This document shows, piece after piece, positions 1 through 12,200 of a DNA stretch of 64,000 bases. Every line of letters begins with the position of its first letter. Position 1 is the first letter of the stretch. The notes below the pieces were generated by a model. The model saw nothing but the letters and a program-made list of their open reading frames with translations, had not been told where the DNA came from and made no database searches. The translations under genes and the position numbers were made by a program. The DNA is from Verminephrobacter eiseniae EF01-2 (GTDB taxonomy: Bacteria > Pseudomonadota > Gammaproteobacteria > Burkholderiales > Burkholderiaceae_C), in the NCBI RefSeq assembly GCF_000015565.1, contig NC_008786.1:1612001-1676000 (forward strand), in the 5' to 3' direction.

Positions 1-213
1 CCATTCCCGCAACATAGGCTCCACTGGAGCAAGGCAAGATTTCCGATGTCCGCCAATCTGGAAACTATGTCGAATACCTTCTTCAAGACGCGTCTTGACT
101 TGGTACACCCATACTCGACTGACTTCAAAACGCTTGGCAATATCGGTAGGACGATCTCCTTGTTCTATCGCCTTCAGCACCCTATCTCGCAAATCCTGCG
201 AATACGCTTGCAT
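1..213 (-). CDS. IS630-family transposase, N-terminal part (cut by window edge)
   Basis: The reading frame starts at ATG 213 and runs off the window at base 1 with 71 codons and no stop. It begins MQAYSQDLRDRVLKAIEQGD and continues with TDIAKRFEVSRVWVYQVKTR, the paired-like helix-turn-helix typical of IS630/Tc1-type transposases, which bind the element's ends and insert at TA. An AAGGAG ribosome site lies 7 nt before the start, so this N-terminus looks intact. The catalytic DDE region lies outside the window. It sits beside the leader-distal end of the CRISPR array, which matters for how that array ends. Confidence 0.85.
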   Translation of the reverse strand, partial: MQAYSQDLRDRVLKAIEQGDRPTDIAKRFEVSRVWVYQVKTRLEEGIRHSFQIGGHRKSCLAPVEPMLREW

Positions 214-298
214 TGCATACTCCTTCAGAAAAAAGACGCCGCATCATATCATGAATTGTTTGGTTTTAAGTCAAATATGCTCTAAAGCCCGCTGTGCA
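214..298. other. Junction between IS630-type element and CRISPR array
   Basis: This is an AT-rich stretch holding the transposase ribosome site and presumably the element's terminal inverted repeat, which I cannot define without the other end. The last bases before the first repeat (about 284-298) could be the remains of a spacer interrupted at a TA dinucleotide (283-284). That is inference; no target duplication can be checked here. Confidence 0.4.
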
Positions 299-3200
299 TT
301 TCTGAGCTGCCTATCCGGCAGTGAACGACTGAATGCCGCGCCCTGATCCGTCAGATATTTTCTGAGCTGCCTATCCGGCAGTGAACGTGAATGTGAAGGG
401 GCGCCCAGTGCGCGGGCTTTTCTGAGCTGCCTATCCGGCAGTGAACGCAAAATCGCTGTTGGCGACCATCTTTCCGAATTTCTGAGCTGCCTATCCGGCA
501 GTGAACCTATTCCTGAGCAGATTCAGGTATCATTACCATTTTCTGAGCTGCCTATCCGGCAGTGAACTGTTGAGCGATAATCTATCGAAAGACGGGACAT
601 TTCTGAGCTGCCTATCCGGCAGTGAACACCGGATACAGTTCGACGCCGGTGATTTGCTCTTTCTGAGCTGCCTATCCGGCAGTGAACGCCGAGTGTATGG
701 GTTGTTGGCGAACCAGCATTTTCTGAGCTGCCTATCCGGCAGTGAACAGATTCGACGAACAAGCGAAAGACAGTGCCGCTTTCTGAGCTGCCTATCCGGC
801 AGTGAACGCGCACGTGCTTGCTGATAATCTGCGCGTACTCTTTCTGAGCTGCCTATCCGGCAGTGAACACATGGCAGGATACAAAGTTTTACACTTTTGG
901 TTTCTGAGCTGCCTATCCGGCAGTGAACACTGGCCGCTGGGCGAGCCGCAATCTTGGCTTTTTCTGAGCTGCCTATCCGGCAGTGAACTTCCTCGGTTGG
1001 GCTGATCAAGGGATTGGGGTTTTCTGAGCTGCCTATCCGGCAGTGAACGCAGTACGTGTCTCGCGCCTACCTGCCCTGCCTTTCTGAGCTGCCTATCCGG
1101 CAGTGAACGCGCACGTTCTTGCAGATAATCTGTGGGTTTTTTTCTGAGCTGCCTATCCGGCAGTGAACGATTCGTACTTGAATAACGTCCTTTTCGTCAA
1201 TTTCTGAGCTGCCTATCCGGCAGTGAACATGAACGCCACGCTGCGCGCCATCATGGCCGAATTTCTGAGCTGCCTATCCGGCAGTGAACAAATCACCGGC
1301 GTCGAACTGTATCCGGTGACGTTTCTGAGCTGCCTATCCGGCAGTGAACACCGATGCCGCACGTTGCGAAGCAGCGATGATTTTCTGAGCTGCCTATCCG
1401 GCAGTGAACTCATCAATATGCGCAGCGACAGCGGCCCTGCATTTCTGAGCTGCCTATCCGGCAGTGAACTTGATTGACGTGTTGATCAATCGACAAACAA
1501 ATTTCTGAGCTGCCTATCCGGCAGTGAACGCATGGTCATGAATGAAGAACAGATCGCACGCTTTCTGAGCTGCCTATCCGGCAGTGAACCGCGCAAGATC
1601 GTCGCGCAGCGCCACCTGGTGTTTCTGAGCTGCCTATCCGGCAGTGAACGAGCCGGTCGAGTTTCCAGATTACGAGCGTGTTTTCTGAGCTGCCTATCCG
1701 GCAGTGAACGTAGATAACATTCATGTCAATCTCCCAAAAATTTTCTGAGCTGCCTATCCGGCAGTGAACAGGGTTGTTGCTGAACTGGGATGATCTTGCT
1801 CTTTCTGAGCTGCCTATCCGGCAGTGAACTAGAAGCGCTGCACGGCATCCACGGCCGCGATTTTCTGAGCTGCCTATCCGGCAGTGAACAACCAGGACAC
1901 ACCAAAGCCCATGACGAACCCTTTCTGAGCTGCCTATCCGGCAGTGAACAATGCTGGCGAGCGGCGCGACACTGAAAGCAACTTTCTGAGCTGCCTATCC
2001 GGCAGTGAACACGCCAGCGGATGGGCGTGGATGCGTGCGCGTTTTCTGAGCTGCCTATCCGGCAGTGAACCATGAGCATGTACGACAGCGACCCCCGCGT
2101 TTCTTTCTGAGCTGCCTATCCGGCAGTGAACAATAAGCAACGCTGTCCACTCTTGCGGGAGGGTTTCTGAGCTGCCTATCCGGCAGTGAACCCAGAATGC
2201 GGGCCTCAACCCGCATTCGGTTCTTTCTGAGCTGCCTATCCGGCAGTGAACTTATTTCGCGAATTGTCGGAAGTTTCTTTTTCTTTCTGAGCTGCCTATC
2301 CGGCAGTGAACAGTAGAAACCCTATAGACATGACGTTTTTGGTTTTCTGAGCTGCCTATCCGGCAGTGAACGCACACGCACGTGCACGCACGTGAGCGCG
2401 CCGTTTCTGAGCTGCCTATCCGGCAGTGAACGCATGGTCATGAATGAAGAACAGATCGTACGCTTTCTGAGCTGCCTATCCGGCAGTGAACGGCACGAAG
2501 ATGGACCGTCCTGGTCTGAATATTTTCTGAGCTGCCTATCCGGCAGTGAACCCAAAACCCGATCACTTTGCATTTCACCCAGTTTTCTGAGCTGCCTATC
2601 CGGCAGTGAACACGTGTTGATCAATCGAAACCAACTTTTTTTATTTCTGAGCTGCCTATCCGGCAGTGAACCAGAATGCGGGCCTCAACCCGCATTCGGT
2701 TCTTTCTGAGCTGCCTATCCGGCAGTGAACGATCTTTTTTTCTCTTTCCAGCGAATCCGCTATTTCTGAGCTGCCTATCCGGCAGTGAACACTTGGCATC
2801 ACGGCCCTATCGCCGCCAGGAGTTTCTGAGCTGCCTATCCGGCAGTGAACTTGCCGAATCTAAGTAGAAACCCTGATGACATTTTCTGAGCTGCCTATCC
2901 GGCAGTGAACGTGCTGAGCAGCAGCGGTTCATCGTCCGCTTCTTTCTGAGCTGCCTATCCGGCAGTGAACTTGTTTCAGGAGAGCGTTTCGCGTCTGGTA
3001 TTTTTCTGAGCTGCCTATCCGGCAGTGAACGCAACCAATTTTTGCCGCCAAAATGTCAATATTTTCTGAGCTGCCTATCCGGCAGTGAACCGAAATCCGA
3101 ATTCGCGTGCAAGGCCCCGGACTTTCTGAGCTGCCTATCCGGCAGTGAACAATGATGCACTTTGGTGCCTTGATTCTTTCGATTTCTGAGCTGCCTATCC

Positions 3201-6200
3201 GGCAGTGAACATTATCGCTTCAATGGCGACTAAATTGGGCATTTTTCTGAGCTGCCTATCCGGCAGTGAACCGCGCAAGATCGTCGCGCAGCGCCACCTG
3301 GTGTTTCTGAGCTGCCTATCCGGCAGTGAACAATCGACGGAGAAAAGATCAAGATTCCAGGATTTTCTGAGCTGCCTATCCGGCAGTGAACGCGGATATG
3401 CATTGATCAGCGGCGGAGACTATTTTCTGAGCTGCCTATCCGGCAGTGAACAGGAAGGCCGTAGCGCGGCTTTCGACCATTCATTTCTGAGCTGCCTATC
3501 CGGCAGTGAACTTCTGCATTCACGCGACTGACGAGACCGACCCTTTCTGAGCTGCCTATCCGGCAGTGAACGGCCCACGGTTTGACAGATCGACAGCGGC
3601 AGTTTTCTGAGCTGCCTATCCGGCAGTGAACGGCACGAAGCTGGACCGTCCTGGGCTGAATATTTTCTGAGCTGCCTATCCGGCAGTGAACCTGGACGAT
3701 ATTGTTCGAATAACCAAAGGATTTTTCTGAGCTGCCTATCCGGCAGTGAACACCTCAAATAAGCAACGCCGTCCACTCTTGCGTTTCTGAGCTGCCTATC
3801 CGGCAGTGAACTCACATACCTGCGCCGTGGATGTCTTCGATTCTTTCTGAGCTGCCTATCCGGCAGTGAACATCAATGACTTAGCAGACCCCGTCAGCTG
3901 GTCTTTCTGAGCTGCCTATCCGGCAGTGAACAATCGACGGAGAAAAGATCAAGATTCCCGGATTTTCTGAGCTGCCTATCCGGCAGTGAACCCAGAATGC
4001 GGGCCTCAACCCGCATTCGGTTCTTTCTGAGCTGCCTATCCGGCAGTGAACTGGGATGATCTTGCTCGACAAGAAATTCACTCTTTCTGAGCTGCCTATC
4101 CGGCAGTGAACTGCGGTACACCGGAGGCGGGGGCTTTCAAATTTTTCTGAGCTGCCTATCCGGCAGTGAACATTTTCTCCAAAAGTTTCATTATCAAGTA
4201 GCCTTTCTGAGCTGCCTATCCGGCAGTGAACAATGGTCGAAAGCCGCGCTACGGCCTTCCTACTTTCTGAGCTGCCTATCCGGCAGTGAACGCCGGAGGT
4301 AATAGTTTGCGGCGATTCGGAATTTTCTGAGCTGCCTATCCGGCAGTGAACTACGTCGACCCGAAGACCGGCGCCACCTGGACTTTCTGAGCTGCCTATC
4401 CGGCAGTGAACGCATGGTCATGAATGAAGAACAGATCGCACGCTTTCTGAGCTGCCTATCCGGCAGTGAACGGTAAACCCGTATAATCCGTCCCTCATAT
4501 GATTTTCTGAGCTGCCTATCCGGCAGTGAACTGGATACTGGCGTGTACAAAACGTGACTGAGCTTTCTGAGCTGCCTATCCGGCAGTGAACCGCGCCGAG
4601 CGCGACGACGGCTACAAGCAGATTTTCTGAGCTGCCTATCCGGCAGTGAACAACAACGACCAGGGCTACGACCGGCTCGACCTTTTCTGAGCTGCCTATC
4701 CGGCAGTGAACCGGTGATGCAGGACGGGCTTGCGTTGATCGAGTTTCTGAGCTGCCTATCCGGCAGTGAACGGGCTGCGCGCAAGATCGTCGCGCAGCGG
4801 GCTTTTCTGAGCTGCCTATCCGGCAGTGAACGTATATCACTCATATATCAGCCGTATTCATTCTTTCTGAGCTGCCTATCCGGCAGTGAACTCTCACTGA
4901 GAATATCGACACCAGCACCTGCATTTTCTGAGCTGCCTATCCGGCAGTGAACTTCAGTGTCGCGCCGCTCGCCAGCATTTCCCTTTTCTGAGCTGCCTAT
5001 CCGGCAGTGAACGCGTGGTGCCGGCGGCAATGGTGATGCACGCCTTTCTGAGCTGCCTATCCGGCAGTGAACACGGCGGCGCCGGCAGCACCAACTTTGG
5101 CGCCACTTTCTGAGCTGCCTATCCGGCAGTGAACTCAGATTCCCGCTCACGCAGCGCCTGCGCGCATTTCTGAGCTGCCTATCCGGCAGTGAACTTTGCG
5201 GTGACCGGCGAATCGTGCTGCATCTCTTTCTGAGCTGCCTATCCGGCAGTGAACACTTTCTGATGCAGTGAAACTGGGGCCGTCGGTTTCTGAGCTGCCT
5301 ATCCGGCAGTGAACGATAGTAGTCTGATGGCCTTGCCTGGCTTTCTTTTCTGAGCTGCCTATCCGGCAGTGAACTCAAGCGCCAGCGCAGCGCTCTCGAT
5401 GAGCGCTTTCTGAGCTGCCTATCCGGCAGTGAACCGCAGATTATCTGCAAGCACATGCGCGGCAGCTTTCTGAGCTGCCTATCCGGCAGTGAACAAGCGA
5501 ACAGCGGAAGCGATCTGATTATGTTGCTTTCTGAGCTGCCTATCCGGCAGTGAACATCAGGGCGAAGGTAGGGGATAGTAGTCTGATTTTCTGAGCTGCC
5601 TATCCGGCAGTGAACACGAAGCCGGAGATTGATTATGTTTCGGTTCTTTTCTGAGCTGCCTATCCGGCAGTGAACGCAGCGTCAGGGGCGTGATCGTGCC
5701 ACGGCATTTTCTGAGCTGCCTATCCGGCAGTGAACGTCCGTTGATAAAAACGATGCTGATCAAGCGCTTTCTGAGCTGCCTATCCGGCAGTGAACGTCAA
5801 TACCACACAATAGAATCTGCTGCCAACTTTCTGAGCTGCCTATCCGGCAGTGAACGGCCGTCGAAGGCGACATCCGGCCTACGGGCATTTCTGAGCTGCC
5901 TATCCGGCAGTGAACCCGCCACCAGGCGCTCGTAGGCGGCGGTTTCATTTCTGAGCTGCCTATCCGGCAGTGAACAAGGTCGCGCCCAAGTACGTCGACC
6001 CGAAGACCTTTCTGAGCTGCCTATCCGGCAGTGAACAGTTGCTTGGCCTTGCTCCAAGACTTCGGGACTTTCTGAGCTGCCTATCCGGCAGTGAACGGTA
6101 AACCCGTATAATCCGTCTCTCATATGATTTTCTGAGCTGCCTATCCGGCAGTGAACGTGTACGTGAAGGGGCGCCCAGTGCGCGGGCTTTTCTGAGCTGC

Positions 6201-9200
6201 CTATCCGGCAGTGAACTGTGATCGACCTTCAGAATCTGATGCAGGCGTGTTTCTGAGCTGCCTATCCGGCAGTGAACCAGCATCATACCATCGTCGTCAT
6301 GCGTGATCATTTCTGAGCTGCCTATCCGGCAGTGAACATAATCATGTACAAATTCTGGTATTCAGAAACTTTTCTGAGCTGCCTATCCGGCAGTGAACAG
6401 CTGATTATGTTGCGTGAAGATCACGATGACTTTCTGAGCTGCCTATCCGGCAGTGAACTCGATGGGCGTCTATCCCTTCGCGCTCATACTTTTCTGAGCT
6501 GCCTATCCGGCAGTGAACGGGTTTTCCCTGCACCGGGTTTTCCCCTAGTATTTCTGAGCTGCCTATCCGGCAGTGAACCTCGGGAAGCGGCAAGGCCGGC
6601 GCTCCAGGTATTTCTGAGCTGCCTATCCGGCAGTGAACTAATCGGTGGGCATATTCAAGCATTTTCGCTTTTTCTGAGCTGCCTATCCGGCAGTGAACAG
6701 AAGGCCCTAGAAGGCCAGGGAAGGCCATCATTTCTGAGCTGCCTATCCGGCAGTGAACAAATGCGCCTTGCGCCACCCCGTCCGCCGTAGTTTCTGAGCT
6801 GCCTATCCGGCAGTGAACAGTCCCGCCACCGGGCTACTCACAATCTCGTTTTTCTGAGCTGCCTATCCGGCAGTGAACTATCGCGCCGCTATTATGAGGG
6901 ACGCGCACCCGTTTCTGAGCTGCCTATCCGGCAGTGAACGCAAGGGGCATGACATGCCACTAGTAACCATCTTTCTGAGCTGCCTATCCGGCAGTGAACC
7001 GCGCCCAGGGCCGCGTCGGCGGGCGGCGCATTTTCTGAGCTGCCTATCCGGCAGTGAACGGCAGGGTCAATCGCACCTACACCGACATCGCTTTCTGAGC
7101 TGCCTATCCGGCAGTGAACGGAATTGAAAGAAGGCGACACGCTCGTAATCTTTTCTGAGCTGCCTATCCGGCAGTGAACTTTGAATGTACGCCACGTTTC
7201 CACCTCCGCCATTTCTGAGCTGCCTATCCGGCAGTGAACCGATTGACGTGTTGATCAATCGAAAATTTAGGTTTCTGAGCTGCCTATCCGGCAGTGAACG
7301 CCTGGCCGCTGCGCGCGCCCAGGGCCGCGTCTTTCTGAGCTGCCTATCCGGCAGTGAACCCGGCGGCTCTTGACACTTCCCGCGCTCATCGTTTCTGAGC
7401 TGCCTATCCGGCAGTGAACTAGGAAGGCCGTAGCGCCGCTTTCGACCGTTCTTTCTGAGCTGCCTATCCGGCAGTGAACATTCTTTCGAAGGGGTCGGTG
7501 CGGTTCATGATTTTCTGAGCTGCCTATCCGGCAGTGAACTTGCAGATTATCAGCAATAACCGCCGCGCCGGTTTCTGAGCTGCCTATCCGGCAGTGAACG
7601 GCTATATTCGCTGCGGCAGAAAGCGGGGGCTTTTCTGAGCTGCCTATCCGGCAGTGAACCAGATAATCGTCCCACATTTTGTCGAGCGCCGTTTCTGAGC
7701 TGCCTATCCGGCAGTGAACTAATACGCCCGGCCTGTATGTATCTGCGTCGCTTTCTGAGCTGCCTATCCGGCAGTGAACATTGCGATGACGGTGCAGGTT
7801 TTTGCGCTTCTTTTCTGAGCTGCCTATCCGGCAGTGAACCGATTGTTCGCTTGTTTGTCGAAGCGAGTAGTTTTCTGAGCTGCCTATCCGGCAGTGAACA
7901 CTAAGCGCAGAATGAGCAGTAGCGCAAAAACCTTTCTGAGCTGCCTATCCGGCAGTGAACATCAGCACGCGCAGCAAAGTCGGGAGCGTGCAGTTTCTGA
8001 GCTGCCTATCCGGCAGTGAACGGCCTTCTAGGGCCTTCTGGCGCGGCAGGGCATTTCTGAGCTGCCTATCCGGCAGTGAACAATGTCTCCGCGCGCGGAA
8101 GGCGGTTGAAAGATTTCTGAGCTGCCTATCCGGCAGTGAACTGTTGGTGATCCCACCTGGTGCCTGCGGGTGCTTTCTGAGCTGCCTATCCGGCAGTGAA
8201 CGCCGCCATTCCCCGGCATCGCCCGGGCCGTGTTTTCTGAGCTGCCTATCCGGCAGTGAACACAGCCAACTAACCAACCCGAGCCGGCCTCCGTTTCTGA
8301 GCTGCCTATCCGGCAGTGAACCATCCCCCGGCCCCGGCCCCGGCCCCGGCCCCGGGTCATTTCTGAGCTGCCTATCCGGCAGTGAACGTGCCGATGTTGA
8401 TTCTTTTGAAGGGGTCGGTTTTCTGAGCTGCCTATCCGGCAGTGAACCGCATCGGCGGGCGGCGCATGGTCATGAATGATTTCTGAGCTGCCTATCCGGC
8501 AGTGAACACCAAGCCGGTTCGCCGAATACCCAAACGCTTTTTCTGAGCTGCCTATCCGGCAGTGAACTAACTGAGAATATCGACACCAGCACCTGCATCT
8601 TTCTGAGCTGCCTATCCGGCAGTGAACCTCTCGTTTATACTTTTCCGCCGCTCCGTTGTTTTCTGAGCTGCCTATCCGGCAGTGAACCATACACAGAAAC
8701 TACAGAAATTGGCGCGTACTTTCTGAGCTGCCTATCCGGCAGTGAACACCAAGCCGGTTCGCCGAATACCCAAACGCTTTTTCTGAGCTGCCTATCCGGC
8801 AGTGAACATGTCATGTCATTATGAACTAGCAGCAATTTCTTTCTGAGCTGCCTATCCGGCAGTGAACGGGTCAGGGTCAGGGTCAGCGCAGCGCCGCCTT
8901 TTCTGAGCTGCCTATCCGGCAGTGAACAGCTGCCGCGCCTGGTCAGCGGTCTGGACACCTTTCTGAGCTGCCTATCCGGCAGTGAACGCAAAAATTCATT
9001 GGTAACCTCGAAAGAATCAATTTCTGAGCTGCCTATCCGGCAGTGAACATGTAGCACTCCCAAAAACGTCATGTCTATAGTTTCTGAGCTGCCTATCCGG
9101 CAGTGAACAGCTGCGCGATGAGCTGACCGACGTGCAAGCTTTTCTGAGCTGCCTATCCGGCAGTGAACTGACCGGCAAGCTGCCGCGCCGTGCTGCTGCT

Positions 9201-12200
9201 TTTCTGAGCTGCCTATCCGGCAGTGAACGGGATGTGTTAGAGCCAAGCGTTTGGGTATGTTTTCTGAGCTGCCTATCCGGCAGTGAACGGCACCTCCCCG
9301 TCGTTTGAAGACAGCACCCCTTTCTGAGCTGCCTATCCGGCAGTGAACGCTGCGCGCAAGATCGTCGCGCAGCGCCGCCTGTTTCTGAGCTGCCTATCCG
9401 GCAGTGAACGGAATTGAAAGAAGGCGACACGCTTGTAATCTTTTCTGAGCTGCCTATCCGGCAGTGAACTTCTACAGACTACTTTGTACGAATCGAAATC
9501 TTTTCTGAGCTGCCTATCCGGCAGTGAACTTTTACTAGGCTTTCCGAAGTGATCATCCTGTTTTCTGAGCTGCCTATCCGGCAGTGAACACGGCCCTATC
9601 GCCGCCAGGAGGCCGTAGGAATTTCTGAGCTGCCTATCCGGCAGTGAACGTATATCACTCATATATCAGCCGTATTCATTCTTTCTGAGCTGCCTATCCG
9701 GCAGTGAACGCCCGCGCCATCGGCATAATCTTCAGCGACGATTTCTGAGCTGCCTATCCGGCAGTGAACTACGCCATATTCCCCCATACACCGGGCGGAT
9801 ATTTCTGAGCTGCCTATCCGGCAGTGAACGCGGCGACGGCCTCGCGGCATGCGCGGTGCGCTTTCTGAGCTGCCTATCCGGCAGTGAACGCGCTGCTGGG
9901 CGCTGAATGGGCGCCGCTGGTTTTCTGAGCTGCCTATCCGGCAGTGAACGGTGCGCAATCGCTGACCAGGTCGCCATGAGCTTTCTGAGCTGCCTATCCG
10001 GCAGTGAACCTTTCTAGCGGCCCGTGGCAGGTAGAAGGGCCTTTCTGAGCTGCCTATCCGGCAGTGAACGTGCTACTCATAATCGCGTGGGCTTTGGATA
10101 TTTTCTGAGCTGCCTATCCGGCAGTGAACCGCCGGTTCTTGCTGTTGCGCTCGTCTTGATCTTTCTGAGCTGCCTATCCGGCAGTGAACAAGTGTCAAAA
10201 GACGACGACAGTATGCGTCTTTTTCTGAGCTGCCTATCCGGCAGTGAACCGCTGCGACTCGTCGCTGAAGATTATGCCGCGTTTCTGAGCTGCCTATCCG
10301 GCAGTGAACGGCGGGTAAGCACGCAGAATCTGATTCGCGAATTTCTGAGCTGCCTATCCGGCAGTGAACTAGCCCGGGCGTATTCATTGTCCACGCCATA
10401 GTTTCTGAGCTGCCTATCCGGCAGTGAACCCCGGGGCTTGCAAGTCCACCGGGACATGTATTTTCTGAGCTGCCTATCCGGCAGTGAACGCCCGCGCCAT
10501 CGGCATAATCTTCAGCGACAATTTCTGAGCTGCCTATCCGGCAGTGAACAGGTTGCGAAGTTTTACACTTTAGGGGCTTGCTTTCTGAGCTGCCTATCCG
10601 GCAGTGAACGAATGCTGGCACGCTTCGCATTTTGACGGGGCTTTCTGAGCTGCCTATCCGGCAGTGAACCGGGCTGCTGCAAAGGCGCTGGCGCGGCAAC
10701 CTTTCTGAGCTGCCTATCCGGCAGTGAACCGCACGCACGTGCAGATGCAGGTCAAGGTCAATTTCTGAGCTGCCTATCCGGCAGTGAACAATGTGTTTCG
10801 CGACAGCGTCGCGATATGCGTTTTCTGAGCTGCCTATCCGGCAGTGAACATCGTCCAGAATGCGGGCCGCAACCCGCATTCTTTCTGAGCTGCCTATCCG
10901 GCAGTGAACAATGATGCCCGCGCGGCGCTTGCCGCCAAGGATTTCTGAGCTGCCTATCCGGCAGTGAACGCGGGCTGTGGAAACACATGGCCCGCATCAT
11001 TTTTCTGAGCTGCCTATCCGGCAGTGAACGCGGTGATTCAGGTCGGGCTTGCGTTGATCGAGTTTCTGAGCTGCCTATCCGGCAGTGAACACCAAGCCGA
11101 TTCGCCGTATACCCAAACGCTTTTTCTGAGCTGCCTATCCGGCAGTGAACGTCGATCACATGCCGATCAGCCTTTTCCGCCAGTTTCTGAGCTGCCTATC
11201 CGGCAGTGAACAAGCCGCAGCGACCCGCAGCGGGTCAGCATCGTTTCTGAGCTGCCTATCCGGCAGTGAACGAAGGAGTAAAATCATGAGCGAATATGTG
11301 AGCTTTCTGAGCTGCCTATCCGGCAGTGAACGGGGAAAATGCGGATTTCGATTCGTACAAAGTTTTCTGAGCTGCCTATCCGGCAGTGAACCGCCATTTG
11401 CTGCCCAGCAGCGCCAGGGCATCTTTCTGAGCTGCCTATCCGGCAGTGAACAATAAGCAACGCTGTTCGCTCTGTCGGGCGGTTTTCTGAGCTGCCTATC
11501 CGGCAGTGAACGCGCGCCCAGGGCCGCATCGGCGGGCGGCGCATTTCTGAGCTGCCTATCCGGCAGTGAACTGGAGGCATTCTTTCTGCCGACCTGCTCG
11601 GATTTTCTGAGCTGCCTATCCGGCAGTGAACAGTGACCTGCCGCTTCAATACCAGGTGCAGATTTTCTGAGCTGCCTATCCGGCAGTGAACGGCGACCAC
11701 CGCCGCGCAGGTGGCTCGGTACCGTTTCTGAGCTGCCTATCCGGCAGTGAACAAATCAGGGCTTATCCCATAATCACCCGCGATTTTCTGAGCTGCCTAT
11801 CCGGCAGTGAACCTGCTCGCCGCCCGCTAGCTGCGGCCCGACGTTTTCTGAGCTGCCTATCCGGCAGTGAACCGTGCAACCGGTCTTGCGTTTCCCCATC
11901 GTGATTTCTGAGCTGCCTATCCGGCAGTGAACTGCAGCAGATGCCACATCGCACATCATGAGAATTTCTGAGCTGCCTATCCGGCAGTGAACTTTTACGT
12001 TGAAATCGGCCAAACCGCCATGTTTTTCTGAGCTGCCTATCCGGCAGTGAACGCGCTGCGCGAAAGTCACAGAGATATGCAGCTTTTCTGAGCTGCCTAT
12101 CCGGCAGTGAACGCCAGCAAGTACTACGGCGTGCCCCGCGTTGTTTTCTGAGCTGCCTATCCGGCAGTGAACAGGCCGGCAATTGTCCGATCACGCATCT

